Source of the DNA: an uncultured bacterium | GTDB lineage: Bacteria > Actinomycetota > Coriobacteriia > Coriobacteriales > Atopobiaceae | DNA: 64,000 nt | Assembly: GCA_905214865.1 (NCBI GenBank) | Contig: CAJMNO010000001.1 | Location: forward strand, 137,655-201,654 | Direction: 5' to 3' | Part shown: positions 52,465-60,911 of the stretch, in pieces | How the letters are laid out: each line of letters opens with the position of its first letter | Position numbering within the stretch: the stretch's first letter is position 1 | Notes under the pieces: model-generated | Told to the model about the DNA's origin: nothing | The model's input: only the letters and a program-made list of their open reading frames with translations | Database searches by the model: none | Translations under genes and position numbers: made by a program

Positions 52465-53901
52465 ATGCTTCGACAGGACTACTCCATCTGGCGCTGCGGA
52501 CGGCACGAGATCTCGCTTGCCCGCCCGCGCGTGATGGGCATCCTCAACGTGACGCCTGACTCCTTCTCGGACGGGGGAGAGCACGATGACCCCAAGGTCG
52601 CGGTGGACTACGCCCTGCAGATGCTCGACCAGGGCGCGGACATCATCGACGTGGGTGGCGAGTCGACCCGTCCCGGCCACACGCCCGTCTCCCCCGAGGA
52701 GGAGGCAAAGCGCGTGGTCCCGGTCATCAGGGGAATCCTCCAGGCGGCGCCCTCCGCGATCGTCTCCATAGACACGCGCCACCCTGCGGTGGCCCACATG
52801 TGCGCTCGCATGGGGGTCTCGATCATCAACGACGTCTCGGGCTTCACGGACCCGGAGATGGTCCGCGTTGCCGCCGAGTCCAACTGCGGCTGCGTGGTCA
52901 TGCACTGGAACAGGGGAGAGGGGCAGGCGACCAGGAAGTTCGTGCAGCTGGACAGCGCGCGGCCCGCCCGTGCGCCCCAGCGCAGCATCCCTACCAGCAC
53001 CCGCCGCTTCACGCTGCCGGAGGAGGCGCCCATCATGCGCGACGTGATGGGCTTTCTCGGTGACCAGGCCCGCATCCTCATGCGTGCCGGCGTCAGCCAT
53101 GACCGCATCTGCATCGACCCCGGCCCCGGCTTTGACAAGACCGCGGACCAGGACGTGGTCATCCAGCGTGCCACCCGCAAGCTCGTCTCGATGGGATATC
53201 CCGTGCTCACCGCCGTGTCGCGCAAGCGGTTCGTCGGCGCGGTCTCGGGCATCGCGGTCGCTGCAGACCGTGACCCCGCAACGATGGGAATCTGCCTGTC
53301 GGCGATTGAGTCGGGCGCCCGCATCCTGCGCGTTCACGACGTGGCCACCGCCTGCCAGGCAATCGACTCGTACTGGTCGGTTGCGAAGGCGGACCCGCGC
53401 CAGGGCTTCGTCTCCATCGGCTCCAACGTGGGGGATCGGCTCGAGAACCTCACCCAGGCGGTCCGCCTGATCAACCAGATTCCCCTCACCTGCGTGGTGC
53501 AGGTGAGCCACGCGTACGAGACCGAGCCCGCCTACGGCATCAAGACGTCGGTCGCCAATGCCGTGGTCGAGATCCGCAGCGAGCTTCATCCCATGGTCCT
53601 CCTGGACGACCTCATGGACGTGGAGCGCCAGCTCGGTCGCGAGCGCGATCCGGAGCAGGCGGGGCATGGCCCGCGGACCATAGACTGCGACCTGGTCTAC
53701 GTCGAGGACGAGGAGCACGCCGGTCGCAAGCTCACCCTGCCCCACCCGCATCTGGGCGAGAGGGACTACGTCCTGGTCCCCATGGAGGACCTCATGCACG
53801 ACCCGGTCAGGTTCCTCATGCACGCCGGGGTGCCCGTCTACGCGCCCGAGGAGCGCGTTGGTCACGTGGTGTCCGAGCTCGGCGTCCTCGACTGGCAGTA
53901 G
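52465..53901 (+). CDS. Bifunctional dihydropteroate synthase - HPPK fusion (FolP-FolK)
   Basis: Two consecutive steps of folate synthesis in one 478-residue protein. FolP part (about 1-315): GILNVTPDSFSDGG, VGGESTRPG, INDVSGF, CIDPGPGFDKT, AVSRKRFVG and RVHDV; it carries about 40 extra residues after VVMHW. FolK part (about 318-478): FVSIGSNVGDRLENL, RTIDCDLVYVED and LPHPHLGERDYVLVPMED. The order is synthase first, the reverse of the common HPPK-DHPS fusions, so the protein uses its own product of the second domain as substrate of the first. ATG 52465 follows GGGGGAGG by eight bases. Confidence 0.93.
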   Translation: MLRQDYSIWRCGRHEISLARPRVMGILNVTPDSFSDGGEHDDPKVAVDYALQMLDQGADIIDVGGESTRPGHTPVSPEEEAKRVVPVIRGILQAAPSAIVSIDTRHPAVAHMCARMGVSIINDVSGFTDPEMVRVAAESNCGCVVMHWNRGEGQATRKFVQLDSARPARAPQRSIPTSTRRFTLPEEAPIMRDVMGFLGDQARILMRAGVSHDRICIDPGPGFDKTADQDVVIQRATRKLVSMGYPVLTAVSRKRFVGAVSGIAVAADRDPATMGICLSAIESGARILRVHDVATACQAIDSYWSVAKADPRQGFVSIGSNVGDRLENLTQAVRLINQIPLTCVVQVSHAYETEPAYGIKTSVANAVVEIRSELHPMVLLDDLMDVERQLGRERDPEQAGHGPRTIDCDLVYVEDEEHAGRKLTLPHPHLGERDYVLVPMEDLMHDPVRFLMHAGVPVYAPEERVGHVVSELGVLDWQ

Positions 53902-53910
53902 GCGGTCGTG

Positions 53911-54456
53911 ATGGGAGACGTGCAGCTGACGGTGCGGCCCGCGGTGCCCATGGGCTTCCTCGTGGCGGCACCCGCCATCGCCGCGATGGGCGTGGTCGAC
54001 GCCGCGACGGCATCTGGTTCGGACGAGCTGGGAATCTACTGGCCCCACGACGTCGTGGTGGCTGCCGAGGGCACGCCCGTCTGCGCGGTGTCCGCTCGTG
54101 GCGGCTACGACGACCAGGGGGTCTTCGTGCGGATCGACCTCACGCCGGGTGACGGCGCATCGGCCCTGCCCGCGGATGCCGACCTCGAGGAGGCCGTCAG
54201 GGCCCGCTTTGACCGGTGGGAGAGGGACGTCTCCAGCGGCCGGTCGGCGGGGGGTGCATGGGCGTCGTTCCTCTCGGACTACTTTGACCGCGAGCCACGC
54301 CTGGGGAAGAGGGTCGAGGTCGTCTACCCAAACGGGCGCGTGGCGGCAACGGGCACGTTCGCCGGCTTGGACGTGTGGGGTCGGGCGACGGTCACCCTGG
54401 ACTCCGGCAGGCAGCTGGAGTTCTCCCCCGAGCAGGCGGGGATTCGACTGGCATGA
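53911..54456 (+). CDS. Half-size biotin-protein-ligase (BirA)-like protein
   Basis: A 181-residue protein starting ten bases after the folPK stop (ATG 53911; GTG 53908 also possible). GIYWPHDVVV corresponds to the KWPNDLL strand of BirA, VFVRIDLTPG to the GIGINV strand, and the end (LGKRVEVVYPNGRVAATGTF, then GLDVWGRATVTL) to the C-terminal SH3-like domain. The N-terminal DNA-binding domain, the substrate STN loop and the GRGRxGR catalytic loop are missing, so ligase activity is unlikely. coaX lies two genes on, and birA-coaX neighbours are common, which supports the origin. Role unknown. Confidence 0.6.
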   Translation: MGDVQLTVRPAVPMGFLVAAPAIAAMGVVDAATASGSDELGIYWPHDVVVAAEGTPVCAVSARGGYDDQGVFVRIDLTPGDGASALPADADLEEAVRARFDRWERDVSSGRSAGGAWASFLSDYFDREPRLGKRVEVVYPNGRVAATGTFAGLDVWGRATVTLDSGRQLEFSPEQAGIRLA

Positions 54457-54514
54457 GCCGTCCGTCTCGCCCTCCTTGTCAGGGGCGGGCGGCGTTTTGG
54501 GTGGGAGGCGTGCG

Positions 54515-55474
54515 ATGAGGATTGCCCTGCTTGAGCCGCTGGGGATTCCCAGCCAGATGGTGGAGGAGCTTGCCAGGCCGATTGCCGAGGCCGGGCACGA
54601 GTTTGTCTCGTATGACCAGAGGACGACCGACGTCACCGAGCTCACCCGACGCAGCTCCGGCGCGGACGTGGTGATGATCGCCAACACACCGTATCCCGCC
54701 GACGTGATTCGCTCGACCGAGTCGCTCAGGATGATCGCCGTCGCCTTCACCGGCATCGACCACGTTGGGCTCGACGCCTGCAGGGAGCGCGGCATCACCG
54801 TATGCAACTGCGCTGGCTACTCCGACACCAGCGTTGCCGAACTGACGCTGGGGCTTGCCATCGACGTCCTCCGCAAGGTCGTCCCCGGGGACGTCGCGGC
54901 GCGCACCGGCGGCACCTCTGCGGGGCTGATGGGCAGCGAGATCAGCGGCAAGACCGTGGGCGTGGTGGGGACCGGCCACATCGGCACCCAGGTCGGGCGC
55001 CTCTTCGGGGCATTTGGCGCCCGCGTGCTGGGCTATGCCCGCCACGAGAACCCCGAGGCCACCAGGGCGGGCATCGAGTTCGTGCCAAATCTGGACGACC
55101 TCCTTGCACGGAGCGATATCGTGACGCTCCACGTGCCCAGCGACGCGAGCACGCGTGGGATGATCGATGCCAGGGGGCTCGCGCTCATGCCCCGGGGGTC
55201 CGTCCTCATCAACTGCGCCCGTGGCGCGGTGGTGGACAACGAGGCCCTTGCGAGGGCGCTCGACCAGGGACACCTTGCCGGGGCCGGCGTGGACGTCTTC
55301 GACATGGAGCCGCCCCTGCCCGCGGACTACCCGCTCGCCCATGCGAGAAACGTTGTCCTCACGCCTCACGTGGGATTTCTCACCCAGGAGGCGATGCGGC
55401 GCCGGGCGAGGATTGAGTTTGACAACGTGACGTCGTGGCTCGAGGGCGAGCCGCGCAACGTCTGCAGCCTGTAG
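54515..55474 (+). CDS. D-isomer-specific 2-hydroxyacid dehydrogenase
   Basis: An NAD(P)-dependent enzyme of 319 residues; ATG 54515 follows GGGAGG by six bases. The nucleotide-binding motif is GVVGTGHIGTQVGRLF (GxGxxG), the substrate Arg is in NCARGAVVDNEAL, the Glu in VFDMEPPLP, and the His in LTPHVGFLT. The opening MRIALLEPLGIP is unlike the serine-pathway SerA, and there is no ACT domain. The substrate (hydroxypyruvate, D-lactate, glyoxylate or other) cannot be decided. It converges on coaX with nine bases between them. Confidence 0.88.
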   Translation: MRIALLEPLGIPSQMVEELARPIAEAGHEFVSYDQRTTDVTELTRRSSGADVVMIANTPYPADVIRSTESLRMIAVAFTGIDHVGLDACRERGITVCNCAGYSDTSVAELTLGLAIDVLRKVVPGDVAARTGGTSAGLMGSEISGKTVGVVGTGHIGTQVGRLFGAFGARVLGYARHENPEATRAGIEFVPNLDDLLARSDIVTLHVPSDASTRGMIDARGLALMPRGSVLINCARGAVVDNEALARALDQGHLAGAGVDVFDMEPPLPADYPLAHARNVVLTPHVGFLTQEAMRRRARIEFDNVTSWLEGEPRNVCSL

Positions 55475-55483
55475 CCTCCCCGT

Positions 55484-56278
55484 CTACGCGCGGGCGGCGC
55501 GCTTCTCCGCGCGGTGCCTCCAGATGAGGTAGACGCCACGGATGGTGAGGTCTGGGTCCAGGGCGTCAAAGAGGTCCGTCGCCTTGGTGATCTCGTGCGA
55601 GAGGCCGCCCGTGCCCACGACGGTGCAGTCCGGCTCCCCAAGCTCGTCTCGGATCCTCCTCACGAGCCCCTCCGCCTGCGCCGCCGCGCCAATCACGATT
55701 CCCGACTGGACGGCGGACTCGGTCGTGTCGCCCAACGCATGCGCGGGGGCGACGAGGGGCACGCTCGCAAGGCGGGACGCACGGGAGAAGAGCGCCGACG
55801 CGGAGAGGAGCAGGCCCGGCATGATTGCGCCTCCCCTAAAGGAGCCGTCGGCATCCACGACGTCGATGTTCGTCGCCGTGCCAAAGTCGACCACGATGAC
55901 CGGCGCCCCGTACGTCTCCCGCGCCGCCACCGCGTTGGCTATGCGGTCCGCCCCCACCTGGGTCGGGTCGGGCATGCTCACCCTGATGCCGCAGTCCCTG
56001 CTGGCGTCGACGAGAAGGACATCGTCCGCGTTGAGGATGTGCCGCATCATGTACAGCCACTCCTGGGTGAGGATGGGCACCACGCTGGCTATGGCAACGT
56101 CGGTGACGTCCGAGAGCCTGAGGCCAAACATCATGAAGTAGCCAAACAGGCGCTCGTGCAGCTCGTCGGCCGTGTCGGTCTTGTCGGTGGCCATGCGCCA
56201 CTGGCGCGCAACCTGGCCCCCGCCGTCAAACAGCCCCAGGGTGGTCTGGGTGTTTCCGACGTCAATGGCAAGCAGCAT
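55484..56278 (-). CDS. coaX: Type III pantothenate kinase
   Basis: First step of coenzyme A synthesis. Start at 56278 with GGAGGTCA six bases upstream; 264 residues. The ASKHA-fold phosphate loop LLAIDVGNTQTTLGLF, the DPTQVGADRIANAVAA motif (G-A-D-R), VVDFGTATNIDVVD (second phosphate motif with the metal Asp) and IMPGLLLSASALF are all characteristic of CoaX. Type III kinases escape CoA feedback and ATP saturation. It is divergent from the L31 gene, with about 230 bases between the starts. Confidence 0.95.
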   Translation of the reverse strand: MLLAIDVGNTQTTLGLFDGGGQVARQWRMATDKTDTADELHERLFGYFMMFGLRLSDVTDVAIASVVPILTQEWLYMMRHILNADDVLLVDASRDCGIRVSMPDPTQVGADRIANAVAARETYGAPVIVVDFGTATNIDVVDADGSFRGGAIMPGLLLSASALFSRASRLASVPLVAPAHALGDTTESAVQSGIVIGAAAQAEGLVRRIRDELGEPDCTVVGTGGLSHEITKATDLFDALDPDLTIRGVYLIWRHRAEKRAARA

Positions 56279-56421
56279 CGCGTGACCTCCGGGTACGAGC
56301 CGACCCCCTCCGGGACGGCAGGGCAGGAAACCACAGTCTACCGCGTGCTGCCGTGGGGCAGGAGAGCGGACGGCCGCATTCGAGTGCACGTTCTCTTCAC
56401 ATCGCCCAGCGGTCGATTTGC

Positions 56422-56506
56422 TATACTCGCAAAGCTTGACTGTCTCGGCATGGGTCGAGACAACCCCTCGCCTGGTCGGAAACCAGGCCGATCGAAGGAG
56501 TCCCAT
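56422..56506 (+). promoter_or_regulatory. L31 mRNA leader with two hairpins (L31-Coriobacteria-type)
   Basis: A -10 TATACT (56422-56427) precedes a leader with GTCTCG/CGAGAC (56442-56461) and CCTGGT/ACCAGG (56471-56487), then GAAGGAG. Autoregulatory L31 leaders, including one specific to Coriobacteria, are known; position and layout fit, but the consensus could not be compared here. Confidence 0.6.
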
Positions 56507-56953
56507 ATGAAGCAAGGCATCCATCCAGACTACGTGATGTGCACCGTCCGCTGCACCTGCGGCAACACCTGGGTCACCCGTTCCACCAAGAGCGAGATGA
56601 CCATCGACCTCTGCGACAAGTGCCACCCGTTCTACACCGGCCAGCAGAAGCTCGTCGACACCGGCGGACGCGTCCAGCGCTTCTCCGACAAGTTTGGTGG
56701 CGCCGCCCAGGCCCAGCTCGCCAAGGCCAAGGCTGCCAAGGAGGCCAAGGCCAAGAAGGCCGCCGAGGAGGAGGCCGCCCGCAAGGCTGCCGCCGAGGCA
56801 AAGGCTGCCGCCAAGGCAAAGCGTGCCGCCGAGTACGCCAAGAAGGCCGAGGCCGAGGCTGCAAAGAAGGCAGCCGAGGAGGCCGCTGAGGCCGAGACCG
56901 CCGAGGCCACCGTTGCCGAGGCCGCTCCCGCCGAGGAGACCCCCGCGGGGTAG
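56507..56953 (+). CDS. rpmE: 50S ribosomal protein L31 with long C-terminal extension
   Basis: The first 66 residues are normal zinc-binding (C+) L31: MKQGIHPDYVMCTVRCTCGN has the first Cys ligands, DLCDKCHPFYTGQQKLVDT the second pair, and RVQRFSDKFG the usual end. About 80 further residues follow, almost all Ala, Lys and Glu (KAKAAKEAKAKKAAEEEA and similar), predicting one long charged helix, against about 70 residues in total for most L31. ATG 56507 follows GAAGGAG. The leader upstream and a terminator after it make a single-gene unit. Confidence 0.95.
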   Translation: MKQGIHPDYVMCTVRCTCGNTWVTRSTKSEMTIDLCDKCHPFYTGQQKLVDTGGRVQRFSDKFGGAAQAQLAKAKAAKEAKAKKAAEEEAARKAAAEAKAAAKAKRAAEYAKKAEAEAAKKAAEEAAEAETAEATVAEAAPAEETPAG

Positions 56954-56983
56954 CGTCGCGGCGATTGCAACGCGCGCAATGGC

Positions 56984-57015
56984 GAGGGCCGTCCGGATTC
57001 GTCCGGGCGGCCCTC
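56984..57015. terminator. Terminator between rpmE and the trigger-factor-like gene
   Basis: A 14-bp stem (GAGGGCCGTCCGGA with TCCGGGCGGCCCTC, one G.U pair) capped by a TTCG tetraloop, then TTCCTGTT. Confidence 0.88.
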
Positions 57016-57070
57016 TTCCTGTTCCATGGCAGATGCCTGGGGGAGATGCACGTGGCCTCTCGGCAGTGAG

Positions 57071-57961
57071 CTACACCAGGGGCAGGCTCGCGTCGAGCCC
57101 GCTCGTTCCCATGGGGCCGGGCGTGACCGTTCCCTGGCCGTTGCGAAGCATCTCCTGCAGGCGTCCCTCCGCCTCCTGCGGCGTCTCGTAGCTGTAGGTG
57201 CAGTCGCATTCCGTTACGACGATGTCCGCCGCCTTGTTGCGGAGCGCGGTCCTGGCGAGCGCGTCGTAGCTACCGTCAGCCCGCGCCCGGCGCGCGACCT
57301 CCGACAGCTGCGCCGGCGGGACCCCGAGCAGCCGCGGCCACTCCCCCTCGCTCGCGGAGAGTCCCCTCTCCCGTGCGTAGGCGTCTAGGGCGGCCCCCTG
57401 GGTCGCCGCCTCGCGCGCCTGGCTGGCCAGGCTCCTCTCCAAGTCCTCCCGTGAGGTCCCGGTCTGCTCGCAGAACCCCTTCACCGTGAGTCCGCTCTGC
57501 GCCAGGTCCTGTTCGAGCCCTGCGCGCATGCCCTGGCGCATCTCGTCAACCACCTGCTCGGGGACCTCCTGCTGAAGTCGGGAGGCAAGCTCGGCAAGGC
57601 AGAGCGCCCCCTTCTGGCGATCTGCGTCGCGCATGTTGGACGCCAGGATGTCGTTCCTCACATCCGCGCGCAGCTCGTCGAGGCCTCGCACGCCAAAGGC
57701 ATGACGCACCCAGTCGGTGTCCGAGAGCCGGGACTCGTCCGCCCCCGCCTGCTGCGCCATGGAGGAGAGTGCCAGGTCAACCTGGGCGTCCGTGACGCAG
57801 GGGACGCGTACCTTCACCTTCACGGGCTCGTAGCTCGAGAGCGTGTACAGGGGCTCCTCCACCGCCCTGCGCGCCCGCTCCATCGCAGAGCGGACGACGG
57901 CGTCGACCTCCTCCTCAGAAAGGGTGAGCCTGCTGCCTGCAAAGTGCTTTCCTGCGGCCAT
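57071..57961 (-). CDS. Trigger-factor-like protein without PPIase domain
   Basis: Start at 57961 with GAGAGGAG upstream; 296 residues, mostly helical. The central part (about 130-225) reads like the C-terminal, substrate-holding domain of trigger factor: QQEVPEQVVDEMRQGMRAGL, SGLTVKGFCEQTGTSREDL and YARERGLSASEGEW. The ribosome-binding GFRxGxxP loop and the FKBP-type PPIase domain are not seen, and there is no signal peptide. It may be a cytoplasmic holdase; the function is inference. It converges on rpmE. Confidence 0.65.
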   Translation of the reverse strand: MAAGKHFAGSRLTLSEEEVDAVVRSAMERARRAVEEPLYTLSSYEPVKVKVRVPCVTDAQVDLALSSMAQQAGADESRLSDTDWVRHAFGVRGLDELRADVRNDILASNMRDADRQKGALCLAELASRLQQEVPEQVVDEMRQGMRAGLEQDLAQSGLTVKGFCEQTGTSREDLERSLASQAREAATQGAALDAYARERGLSASEGEWPRLLGVPPAQLSEVARRARADGSYDALARTALRNKAADIVVTECDCTYSYETPQEAEGRLQEMLRNGQGTVTPGPMGTSGLDASLPLV

Positions 57962-58076
57962 GGCCGCTCCTCTCCGTTCCCACGGGCGCATCCGCCCGAC
58001 GTTTGGTCTTCCCTAGGGTAGCGCCAACCCACCCCCACTCCGCCGTCACCCCTACCGCGCCTCGGCGTGCGACTGA

Positions 58077-58082
58077 TACAAT
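58077..58082 (+). promoter_or_regulatory. Candidate -10 element TACAAT of the FAD oxidoreductase gene
   Basis: TACAAT 27 bases before the ATG at 58109. No clear -35 box is visible. Confidence 0.35.
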
Positions 58083-58108
58083 CACGTGGTCGCACGAAAG
58101 GAACAGCC

Positions 58109-59527
58109 ATGACTGCCCAGCGCATACCCTCCTCCACGGACGTCCTCGTCATAGGTGCCGGACCGGCGGGAATCTTCACCGCCCTCGGGCTCATCCGATC
58201 CCACTTCGCGGGCTCCATCACCATGGTGGAGAAGGGCCTTCCCATCGAGCGCCGGAGCTGTCCCAAGGAGCGCCTGGGCCATTGCGCGGACTGCAAGCCA
58301 TGCCGCATCACCACGGGCTTCTCGGGCGCCGGCGCGTTCTCGGACGGAAAGCTCTCGCTGTCGTGCCATGTTGGGGGAGACCTGCCCGAGCTCATAGGGG
58401 AGGGGCTCGCACAGTCCACCATCGAGCGCGTCGACCAGATGTACCTCGACTTTGGGGCCGACCCGCACGTGGAGGGGCTGGGGCATCCAAGGGAGGTCGC
58501 GGACATCCGCCGCCGGGCCATCCAGGCGGGCCTCAAGCTCGTGGACTGCCCCATCCGCCACCTTGGGACCGAGCGGGCCCAGGAGATCTACGCCACCATC
58601 GAGCGCGCCCTCCTGGACGCGGGCGTCAACATCCTCTTCGAGCACGAGTGCGTGGAGGTGCTCGTCGAGGGCGGCGTGTGCCGCGGGGCCATGGTGCGCC
58701 CGACGGCAGGGGGTGACGCCGTCGCCATTCGCGCGGCGCAGACCGTGGTCGCCACCGGCCGCCGTGGGGCGAGCTGGTTTGACGACATGTGCGAGCGCCA
58801 CGGGATCAGTCACTCTGCCGGCCCATGCGACCTGGGCGTTCGCGTCGAGGTCCGCAACGAGGTCATGGAGAACGTCAACAACGTCCTCTACGAGAGCAAG
58901 CTCGTGGGATACCCCAACCCCTTCCGCAACAAGGTGCGCACCTTCTGCCAGAACCCCGGCGGCTTCGTGAGCCAGGAGAACTACGACGGCGGCCTGGCCG
59001 TCGTGAACGGACACAGCTACAAGGAGCGCAAGAGCGACAACACCAACCTCGCGGTCTTGTGCACGTTCAACTTCCGCGAGCCCTTTGACCAGCCCATCCT
59101 CTACGCGCAGATGGTAGGGCGCCTGTGCAACATGCTCGGCGCGGGCCACATCCTGGTCCAGCGCTTTGGCGACATCCTGGACGGCAAGCGAACCTGGCCG
59201 CGCGAGCTCTCGCGCTCCAACCTCGTGCCCACCCTCCCCGACGCGGAGGCGGGCGACATCACCGCGGCCATCCCGTACCGGGCGATGATCGAGATCGTCA
59301 ACTTCATCAAGGCCGTCGATCAGGTGGTCCCGGGCTTCGCCGCCGAGGAGACGCTCCTCTACGCGCCCGAGCTCAAGTTCTACAGCAACAAGGTCAGCAT
59401 GGACGAGAACCTCGACACCAACGTTGCGGGACTCCACTGCCTGGGCGACTCGAGCGGCTGGACGCGCGGCCTCATGATGTCCAGCGTCATGGGCCTCCTC
59501 ATGGGGGAGGGGTTGGCGTCACGGTAG
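58109..59527 (+). CDS. FAD-dependent oxidoreductase
   Basis: ATG 58109 follows GAAAGGA; 472 residues. The N-terminal FAD-binding motif VLVIGAGPAGIFTALGLIRS (GxGxxG) is followed by a Cys cluster (KERLGHCADCKPCRI). SGAGAFSDGKLSL, TVVATGRRGASW and CLGDSSGWTRGLMMSS (C-terminal FAD contact) match the uncharacterised family of NAD(FAD)-utilising dehydrogenases. Their substrate is unknown. It is a single gene with its own promoter-like sequence, unrelated in direction to the trigger-factor-like gene behind it. Confidence 0.85.
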   Translation: MTAQRIPSSTDVLVIGAGPAGIFTALGLIRSHFAGSITMVEKGLPIERRSCPKERLGHCADCKPCRITTGFSGAGAFSDGKLSLSCHVGGDLPELIGEGLAQSTIERVDQMYLDFGADPHVEGLGHPREVADIRRRAIQAGLKLVDCPIRHLGTERAQEIYATIERALLDAGVNILFEHECVEVLVEGGVCRGAMVRPTAGGDAVAIRAAQTVVATGRRGASWFDDMCERHGISHSAGPCDLGVRVEVRNEVMENVNNVLYESKLVGYPNPFRNKVRTFCQNPGGFVSQENYDGGLAVVNGHSYKERKSDNTNLAVLCTFNFREPFDQPILYAQMVGRLCNMLGAGHILVQRFGDILDGKRTWPRELSRSNLVPTLPDAEAGDITAAIPYRAMIEIVNFIKAVDQVVPGFAAEETLLYAPELKFYSNKVSMDENLDTNVAGLHCLGDSSGWTRGLMMSSVMGLLMGEGLASR

Positions 59528-59598
59528 GTCGGCCGTCTCTCGCGACTCGCTCACACGAGCCTTACAAAAGTTCGCGCTCGCGACTCCGCGTCCGTACG

Positions 59599-59621
59599 AC
59601 TGTATTAAACTAATTAGTACA
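59599..59621 (+). promoter_or_regulatory. Candidate operator of the GntR-ABC unit
   Basis: CTGTA-N13-TACAG overlapping the palindrome ACTAATTAGT (59608-59617), 30 bases before the GntR start in an AT-rich patch. YtrA-type repressors bind such sites in their own promoters. Confidence 0.6.
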
Positions 59622-59650
59622 GTTAGAACGGATAAGTGGGGGAGGAGTGC

Positions 59651-60025
59651 ATGATCCAGATAAGCTACCGAGACGCACGTCCCATCTACGAGCAGGTCAG
59701 GGACTCGTATCAGCAGCAGATTCTGGCGGGGGTCCTCTCTCCCGGGGACAAGCTTCCCAGCGTGAGGGAGCTCTCCTCCGCGCTTGCCATCAACCCAAAC
59801 ACCATCCAGAGGGCGTACCGAGAGCTGGAGCAGGGCGGATACATCTGCTCCGTGCGGGGGAAGGGCAGCTTCGTGGCAAACACCGCCCATGCGGCGGACG
59901 TGCGCCGGAAGGAGCTCCTCCAAAGGCTCGACGAGGTGGCGGGCGAGCTGATGGCCCTTGGCTGCACGGAAGAGGAGCTGCGGGAGAGGATCGGGGGAGG
60001 TGCCGACCGTGCGAGCGGCGATTGA
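59651..60025 (+). CDS. GntR family regulator, YtrA subfamily
   Basis: A 124-residue regulator: winged helix (about 10-75) with PIYEQVRDSYQQQILAGVL, KLPSVRELSSALAINPNTIQ and RAYRELEQGGYICSVRGKGS, then only about 50 residues of helix, the short tail that defines the YtrA group. Such repressors control adjacent ABC transporters in response to cell-wall stress or antibiotics. GGGGGAGGAG precedes the ATG. The ABC ATPase start overlaps its last 17 bases, so the three genes form one unit. Confidence 0.92.
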   Translation: MIQISYRDARPIYEQVRDSYQQQILAGVLSPGDKLPSVRELSSALAINPNTIQRAYRELEQGGYICSVRGKGSFVANTAHAADVRRKELLQRLDEVAGELMALGCTEEELRERIGGGADRASGD

Positions 60026-60911
60026 GGTACGGAAGCTCCGCAAGGAGTTCGATGACGTGGCGGCGCTCGACTGCGTCAACCTCACGGTTCCCGAGGGGGC
60101 GGTCTACGGCCTGGTCGGACCAAACGGTGCGGGGAAGTCGACGCTCATGGGTCACCTCACTGGGGCCCTGCGTCCAACCGAGGGGACGGTGAGCGTCCTG
60201 GGCGAGCCGGTGTGGGAGAACCCCGCCATCAAGGCGCGCATCGGCAGCGTCCCCAGCGACCCGTTCTTCTTCTCGACGGAGAGCATTCGCGGGATGGCGC
60301 AGTTCTACTACGACGTCTTCCCCGGCTTCGACCTCGCGCGCTTCGAGGCCGTGGGCAAGAGCTTCGACCTCGACCGCAAGCGCCCTCTCCGCAAGTTCAG
60401 CAAGGGGATGAGGAAGCAGGCGGCGTTCTGGCTCACGCTCTCGCTCAAGCCCGACGTCCTGCTCCTCGACGAACCCATGGACGGCCTCGACCCGCTGGTG
60501 CGCAAGCGCATGTGGCGCCTCGTGCTGGACGACGTGGCGGAGCGCAACACGACCGTGCTCGTGAGCAGCCACAACCTGCGCGAGCTCGAGGGGATCTGCG
60601 ACCATATGGGCATCCTGCGCCAGGGGACCATGCTCAGGGAGTACGACCTCACCCGCGCGAGCGACGGCCTGGTTAAGGTCCAGGTCGTGCTGCCCGAGGG
60701 CGCGGAGCTTCCGCGTGGCCTCTGGGTTGCCAACCGGGTTGCCAGCGGTCGCATGCAGACCCTGATAGTTCACGGCGACGTGGGGCATGTGCGCGAGGTC
60801 CTCTCGACGGTGCATCCCGTCTACATGGAGACCGTTCCCCTGTCCCTCGAGGAGCTCTTCCTCTACGAGTTGGGAGGTGCGGACGATGAGCTCAAGGACC
60901 TCGTCCTCTAG
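60009..60911 (+). CDS. ABC transporter ATP-binding protein
   Basis: GTG 60009 is chosen because GGGGGAGG stands eight bases upstream; GTG 60000 is possible. 300 residues. Walker A GPNGAGKST, a slightly altered signature (KFSKGMRKQAAFWLTL for LSGGQ), Walker B VLLLDEPMDGLD and the H-loop SSHNL. The C-terminal 80 residues are the extra domain common in YtrB-like exporters. It drives the permease encoded next and is presumably repressed by the GntR protein. Confidence 0.93.
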   Translation: MRAAIEVRKLRKEFDDVAALDCVNLTVPEGAVYGLVGPNGAGKSTLMGHLTGALRPTEGTVSVLGEPVWENPAIKARIGSVPSDPFFFSTESIRGMAQFYYDVFPGFDLARFEAVGKSFDLDRKRPLRKFSKGMRKQAAFWLTLSLKPDVLLLDEPMDGLDPLVRKRMWRLVLDDVAERNTTVLVSSHNLRELEGICDHMGILRQGTMLREYDLTRASDGLVKVQVVLPEGAELPRGLWVANRVASGRMQTLIVHGDVGHVREVLSTVHPVYMETVPLSLEELFLYELGGADDELKDLVL

